Below, in pieces: positions 60,631 to 64,000 of a stretch of 64,000 nucleotides of DNA. The stretch comes from Nocardia cyriacigeorgica (GTDB lineage: Bacteria; Actinomycetota; Actinomycetes; Mycobacteriales; Mycobacteriaceae): positions 372,001 through 436,000 of the forward strand of contig NZ_VBUT01000004.1 in assembly GCF_005863245.1 (NCBI RefSeq), in the 5' to 3' direction. How positions within the stretch are numbered: the first letter of the stretch is position 1; every line of letters begins with the position of its first letter. The translations under genes and the position numbers were made by a program. The notes beneath the pieces were generated by a model. It was not told the DNA's origin. It worked only from the letters and a program-made list of their open reading frames with translations, and searched no databases.

Positions 60631-61395
60631 GGCGGTGGCCAGCAGCGCCTTCGTCCGTCCCGGATGGTTGGTCGCCACCCAGCTGACGCCGAGGTCGGCG
60701 CACAGCCGGACGTCCTCGGGGTCGTCGACGGTCCAGCAGTAGGTGGCGCGGCCCGCGGCGGCGGCCTTGTCCACCAGGTCGGGGTGCTCGCGCAGGGTCT
60801 TCACCGACGGGCCGACGGCGGTGGCGCCGACCGTGGTGGCCGCGCTGCCGCCCAGGTAGCGCGAGGACTCGCCGAGCAGCACGGTCGGCAGCAGCGGCGC
60901 GGCGCGGCGGATCCGCCAGACCGCGGTGGCGGCGAACGACATGACCACTGCCCTGGAGTGATCGGCCGAGGCCGGGGTGGCGATGCCGAAACGCTGCAAT
61001 TCGGCCAGCAGCTTGTTCTCCACCAGCGCGCCGTAGCGCACGGGGTGTTTGGTTTCGATGAACAGCTTGGTGGGGCGGCTGCGCCAGTCGAGCACGAGCG
61101 AGATGAGTTCGGCGAGGGTGAGCACCGAGGCCGGTTCGTCCGCGGTGCCGAAGTCCAGGGCTTTCAACTCGTCCAGGGTGAGTTCGCTGACCAGGCCGGT
61201 GCCCGAGGACGTCCGGTCGACGGTGCGGTCGTGCACGCAGACCAGATGACCGTCCCTGGTCAACCGCACATCGCATTCGACGCCGTCGGCGCCCTCCTGC
61301 AGGGCCAGCTCATAGGCGGCGAGGGTGTGCTCGGGGCGTTCGGCGGACGCGCCGCGATGCGCGACGACGAACGGTGCGCGATTGGGCTGGCTCAC
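60628..61395 (-). CDS. glpQ: Glycerophosphodiester phosphodiesterase
   Basis: 255 residues from the GTG at 61395, which overlaps the stop of the DUF4328 gene (GTGA). GDPD motifs are VVAHRGASAERPEHTL (catalytic His and Arg near residue 13), GVECDVRLTRDGHLVCVHD (metal-binding Glu/Asp and second catalytic His) and LFIETKHP. It hydrolyses deacylated phospholipids to glycerol-3-phosphate and an alcohol. No signal peptide, so cytoplasmic. Corresponds to Rv3842c (glpQ1), next to bfrB as in mycobacteria. Confidence 0.95.
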   Translation of the reverse strand: MSQPNRAPFVVAHRGASAERPEHTLAAYELALQEGADGVECDVRLTRDGHLVCVHDRTVDRTSSGTGLVSELTLDELKALDFGTADEPASVLTLAELISLVLDWRSRPTKLFIETKHPVRYGALVENKLLAELQRFGIATPASADHSRAVVMSFAATAVWRIRRAAPLLPTVLLGESSRYLGGSAATTVGATAVGPSVKTLREHPDLVDKAAAAGRATYCWTVDDPEDVRLCADLGVSWVATNHPGRTKALLATA

Positions 61396-62510
61396 TTCGC
61401 CACGACCTCCTGCTCCTGATGCTCACGATCGGCCGCCTCCGCACTCGGCTCGGCCGCGGGCTCCGCGTCGGCGTCGTCCCCGGCAGCGACGGCGCCGTCC
61501 CGTGCCGCGCCTGCGTCGTCGCGAGCGGTAGCGGCCCGGGCTGCGACGGTAGCCGATCCCGGCTGCACCGGTTCGATGACGGGCACCGCCGGGTCCGCGG
61601 CCACCACCCAGCGGTGCCCGATATGGGCGCGCCCGAGCAGATCCCGGCCCTCCACGACGCGCACCACCCACAGCGTCGCCACCGCCACCGCCACCGCGAC
61701 GGCATCGGTGAACGCGGTGAACAGCACGCCGTCGGCCTCGGCCTGCAGCGAGTCGGCGCCGCGCCATGCCAGCGCGGCGGTCGCGCAGACTCCGCCGAAC
61801 ACCCAGATCGCCCACCACACGCGCACGGCGCGCAGCGGCCGCGGGTCGTCACGGTCGGCCACCATCTCGCTCAGGAACACACCCGGCCACAACAGGTTGA
61901 CCACGGGAATCACGCAGCCGAGCACCAGCATCCGCGGCGACCGCGGATCGCGCAGGCCACGACCGTCGTAGACGGCCCGCCGAGCCTGGATCAGCCAGCC
62001 GACGGCAGCGACCGCGGCGAGCAATGCCAGCACCGCGGCGAACAGCGCCGAAGCATTGACCATCGCGTCGGAGAACTTCAACAGCAGTGGATCGATGAGA
62101 TATGTGCGGTTGCGCAGCAGCAGTAGGTAACGACCGAGTTCGGAGCCCGCCGCGATGGCGAACATCAGTGCCGTCGCGATCAGCAGCGCGGGCAGCCAAC
62201 CGGCCAGCACACTCAGCGGTGGCCGGGCGGCGACGGGTTCGCGAGCCGGTTCGTCGCGCAGGCCCCAGCGCGGGATCTCGGTGTAGTGCGGGGTGGGAGT
62301 CGGCCCGGTGCGGACGGGTGCGACGTGGCCGCGCGGACGATGATCGGGCCTGCGGGCGACCCAGCGATAATTGCGTCGTTCGGCGGGGGCGTCGATCGGC
62401 CCGGGCGAGAGCAGTACGCCACGGCAACGCGGGCACCAGTGCATCGGCGCCGCCTGCTGTACGGCCCAGCGCGCGCCGCAGCGCGCACAGGGTTGCACCA
62501 CCGTACTCAA
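61392..62510 (-). CDS. Membrane protein with zinc ribbon and DUF4328 domain (Rv3843c-like)
   Basis: 372 residues. The likely start is a TTG at 62510 (GAGG ten bases upstream), with in-frame GTGs three and four codons later as alternatives. An N-terminal zinc ribbon (CARCGARW...MHWCPRCRGVLL, residues 8-33) is followed by a Pro-rich basic linker, a first membrane helix (about 120), and a DUF4328-type core with three or four helices and a short MLVLGCVIPVVNLLWPGVFL motif. The C-terminus is Ala/Asp-rich. A cytoplasmic metal-binding head on a membrane domain; function unknown. Coupled to glpQ by a stop/start overlap. Confidence 0.85.
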   Translation of the reverse strand: MSTVVQPCARCGARWAVQQAAPMHWCPRCRGVLLSPGPIDAPAERRNYRWVARRPDHRPRGHVAPVRTGPTPTPHYTEIPRWGLRDEPAREPVAARPPLSVLAGWLPALLIATALMFAIAAGSELGRYLLLLRNRTYLIDPLLLKFSDAMVNASALFAAVLALLAAVAAVGWLIQARRAVYDGRGLRDPRSPRMLVLGCVIPVVNLLWPGVFLSEMVADRDDPRPLRAVRVWWAIWVFGGVCATAALAWRGADSLQAEADGVLFTAFTDAVAVAVAVATLWVVRVVEGRDLLGRAHIGHRWVVAADPAVPVIEPVQPGSATVAARAATARDDAGAARDGAVAAGDDADAEPAAEPSAEAADREHQEQEVVAK

Positions 62511-62533
62511 TGCCGTCGCACCTCGCTCTTTCG

Positions 62534-62905
62534 TCAGTAGATCTTGGGCTCGTGCTCGCCCTCGCCGACCAGCGGGCGGCCCGTGCGCTGCCACTCCACC
62601 ATGCCGCCGACGACGCACACGGCGTCGAATCCGACGTGGGTCAGGTATTTGACCGCCTCGAAGGACCGGCCGCCCTGCCGGCAGATGACGTAGAGCTGGG
62701 CGTCGTAGTCCAGTTCGTCCAGCCGGGCGGGGATGTCGTCCACCGGGATGTGGACGGCGCCGGGCGCGTGGCCGAGCGCCCACTCGTCGGGCTCACGCAC
62801 GTCGAGCAGGATCGCGCCCGCCTTCTCCGCGGCAGCGCGCGCACTGTCGTCGAATTCACCTGGCACCTCGTTCAGCGGTACCGTCGGGACCTCGGAGCTC
62901 GTCAC
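62534..62905 (-). CDS. Single-domain rhodanese
   Basis: 123 residues from the GTG at 62905, with AGGA eight bases upstream. The rhodanese fold shows LLDVREPDEWALGHAPGAVHIP and the active-site loop VICRQGGRS (Cys near residue 79; the C-R-x-G-x-R pattern), then GFDAVCVVGGMVEWQ. It should transfer sulfane sulfur, for example from thiosulfate or persulfides. It lies 23 bp upstream of the zinc-ribbon/DUF4328 gene on the same strand, so it may head that operon with glpQ. Confidence 0.92.
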   Translation of the reverse strand: MTSSEVPTVPLNEVPGEFDDSARAAAEKAGAILLDVREPDEWALGHAPGAVHIPVDDIPARLDELDYDAQLYVICRQGGRSFEAVKYLTHVGFDAVCVVGGMVEWQRTGRPLVGEGEHEPKIY

Positions 62906-63380
62906 GTGTTCGATCCTGCCATGCGTGCCGTACGATCGCGGACTTCCGTGCCCGCCCATCGGTGCGGACACCGCCCGCCTCGGACGCGCCGTGGCAGCGG
63001 GCCCCGCGTAGGTTATGCCGGGTCCACTCCCGACCGATGCCCCGATTTCTGGGGGGATGTGGATAAGTCGGTGTAGTTATCCACAGATTCCACAACCTGA
63101 TCCACAGGCGTCAGCTATCGGCCGGCGCATCGTCCACAGGCTGACGCTATCGCGGCTTCAACTGGGAAATCCCCGTGCGACGGTTGCGAACGACCGATCC
63201 GGGACTCCCCTCCAGCCATCCCGGAGCGGTCATCCGCCGCCTGTGCGGGAGCTGCGCCGTCGAAGCTCCCGACATGTACTTGGACGGAAGCGAGCCGGAT
63301 TCGGTTCCATAAAAAAACGACAACTCTAGTGAAAACGTGAAATGCGCCGATCTGGGCGGCGATCTCGGTAGCCTGGCGCT
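62906..63380. other. 475-bp gap with a DnaA-box-like cluster
   Basis: No protein gene is supported. The striking content is the group of TTATCCACA-like sites at 63058-63138 within a relatively AT-richer stretch. A further AT-rich patch (CATAAAAAAACGACAACTC, about 63308-63326) lies before the last gene and may be its promoter. The rest is unremarkable. Confidence 0.6.
63058..63138. promoter_or_regulatory. Cluster of DnaA-box-like sites
   Basis: TGTGGATAA (63058-63066, a consensus box on the minus strand), TTATCCACA (63077-63085, perfect), TGATCCACA (63098-63106) and TCGTCCACA (63130-63138), plus a weaker GATTCCACA (63086-63094), occur within 81 bp. None of the usual oriC genes (dnaA, dnaN, rpmH) is in the window. 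It could titrate DnaA or act as a regulatory site. Confidence 0.65.
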
Positions 63381-63992
63381 ATGAACTCGAGCAGGGGGCT
63401 ACTTGACGGATTGGACACCGCCGGAATCGACATCGCGCTGAGGGAGGCCGCGTGCCTCGGACTCGCCGTCGATGCCGACGCCGGCCGACTGGAACTCGAC
63501 CTCGAAGTACTCACGCTGCCGAAGCAGGAATCCACACCCGCCGATATCAAGGTCAGGATGACCTTCCACGGCGTCACCCGGGTGGCCGCCTCGCTGCGCA
63601 TCCACCGCTGGGACGACGTCGAACCCACCGTGCTGCCGCTGGAACTGGACGGGCTCGGCGATGCCATCACCAGTTTCGGCGGCGGCAGGCTGCACGGCTG
63701 GGAGTTCATCGACATCGACGACAGCAGCTGGTCGCTGTGGAGTGAGCTGCTGAGCTTCGACACCATGATCGATCAGCGCGTCTCGCCGCATGTGCTCGAG
63801 TTCTCCCAGGAAGAGGGCCTCGACCCGCGTGAACTCGACGTCCGCGTGTGGTTCGACAGCATCACCATCCACGACCCCCGCGGCAAACAGATCCCGCTGC
63901 CGGAGTTCATCGCCGGCGGTCAGCGCTGGTGGGAGGCACATGACGCGGGCGATCCACGCACACGGCGCCCAGGCATCGCCCCACCGCTCTGA
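63381..63992 (+). CDS. Conserved hypothetical protein
   Basis: 203 residues from the ATG at 63381. A soluble, acidic protein without signal peptide or membrane segments, probably a beta-rich fold: LELDLEVLTLPKQESTPADI, KVRMTFHGVTRVAASLRIH, LHGWEFIDIDDSSWSLW and LDVRVWFDSITIHDPRGKQI. The alternating strands and the pair of Trp-rich turns suggest a binding domain, but no family is recognised. Stop at 63990-63992. Confidence 0.75.
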   Translation: MNSSRGLLDGLDTAGIDIALREAACLGLAVDADAGRLELDLEVLTLPKQESTPADIKVRMTFHGVTRVAASLRIHRWDDVEPTVLPLELDGLGDAITSFGGGRLHGWEFIDIDDSSWSLWSELLSFDTMIDQRVSPHVLEFSQEEGLDPRELDVRVWFDSITIHDPRGKQIPLPEFIAGGQRWWEAHDAGDPRTRRPGIAPPL

Positions 63993-64000
63993 GCGGGCGA

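Noticed and set aside
63058..63138. Chromosomal origin oriC
   Set aside because: DnaA-like boxes are present, but dnaA, dnaN, gyrB, rpmH or parAB are not in the window and the gene order matches a region away from oriC.

Overview
This is high-GC (about two-thirds G+C) actinobacterial chromosome with GTG and TTG starts, abundant stop/start overlaps (ATGA, GTGA, TTGA) and strong G/C third-position bias. Three tandem antigen-85-type mycolyltransferases, aftB-ubiA-PAP2-glfT2-glf for arabinogalactan, a PE/PPE/EspG set and an IdeR box place it among mycolic-acid bacteria. The protein style fits Nocardia best (inference). The backbone follows the order of the M. tuberculosis Rv3803c to Rv3843c region, as I remember it, with Nocardia-type insertions.

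Layout. 1-10,950: three mycolyltransferases (the first cut by the window edge), then the minus-strand cell-wall operon glf > glfT2 > PAP2 phosphatase > ubiA > aftB. 11,000-13,600: two Pro/Gly/Tyr-rich small membrane proteins and a TipA-like MerR regulator with its own 19-bp-spacer promoter. 13,800-18,100: a divergent pair, a SpoIID/LytB-LGFP protein and a PGRP-type amidase with LGFP repeats, separated by three 9-nt-phased TGTGA repeats that look like MtrA sites. 18,400-19,250: HAD phosphatase. 19,400-27,350: five-gene peptide ABC transporter operon with duplicated binding proteins, plus a coupled membrane protein. 27,400-29,150: FadR-type regulator coupled to a fatty-acid hydroxylase-like enzyme. 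29,400-34,500: a copper block with two CsoR-like operators, an MFS exporter, a CopZ-like chaperone, a His-rich secreted protein and a P1B ATPase. tRNA-Gly follows at 34,549-34,621.

34,900-39,050: two PlsC-like acyltransferases, a lipoprotein and an MBL-Rieske protein. 39,100-42,420 is accessory: a putative toxin-antitoxin pair, a YdcZ-type DMT transporter, a 44-codon peptide and an MFS transporter with a long repetitive loop. 42,500-49,470: a GGDEF/EAL protein with a degenerate GGDVF motif, serS, an aldehyde dehydrogenase, a septum-formation-domain protein and a metallopeptidase. 49,640-52,010: an isolated PE-PPE-EspG cassette. 52,080-55,830: phosphoglycerate-mutase-like enzyme, pheA, a hypothetical, an IdeR-box-controlled DUF2470 protein and a CPBP protease. 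55,900-59,250: an LCP protein, two tandem ferritins (the first lacking ferroxidase ligands) and a 20-residue peptide gene. 59,470-64,000: DUF5926 protein, glpQ, zinc-ribbon/DUF4328 membrane protein, rhodanese, a DnaA-box-like cluster and a hypothetical.

The most novel items are a dispersed hairpin element (21,308; 47,786; degenerate at about 60,575) whose stem changes look compensatory, the paired normal and degenerate ferritins, the 20-residue amphipathic peptide gene, the orphan PE/PPE/EspG cassette, and the DnaA-box cluster far from any recognisable oriC genes.
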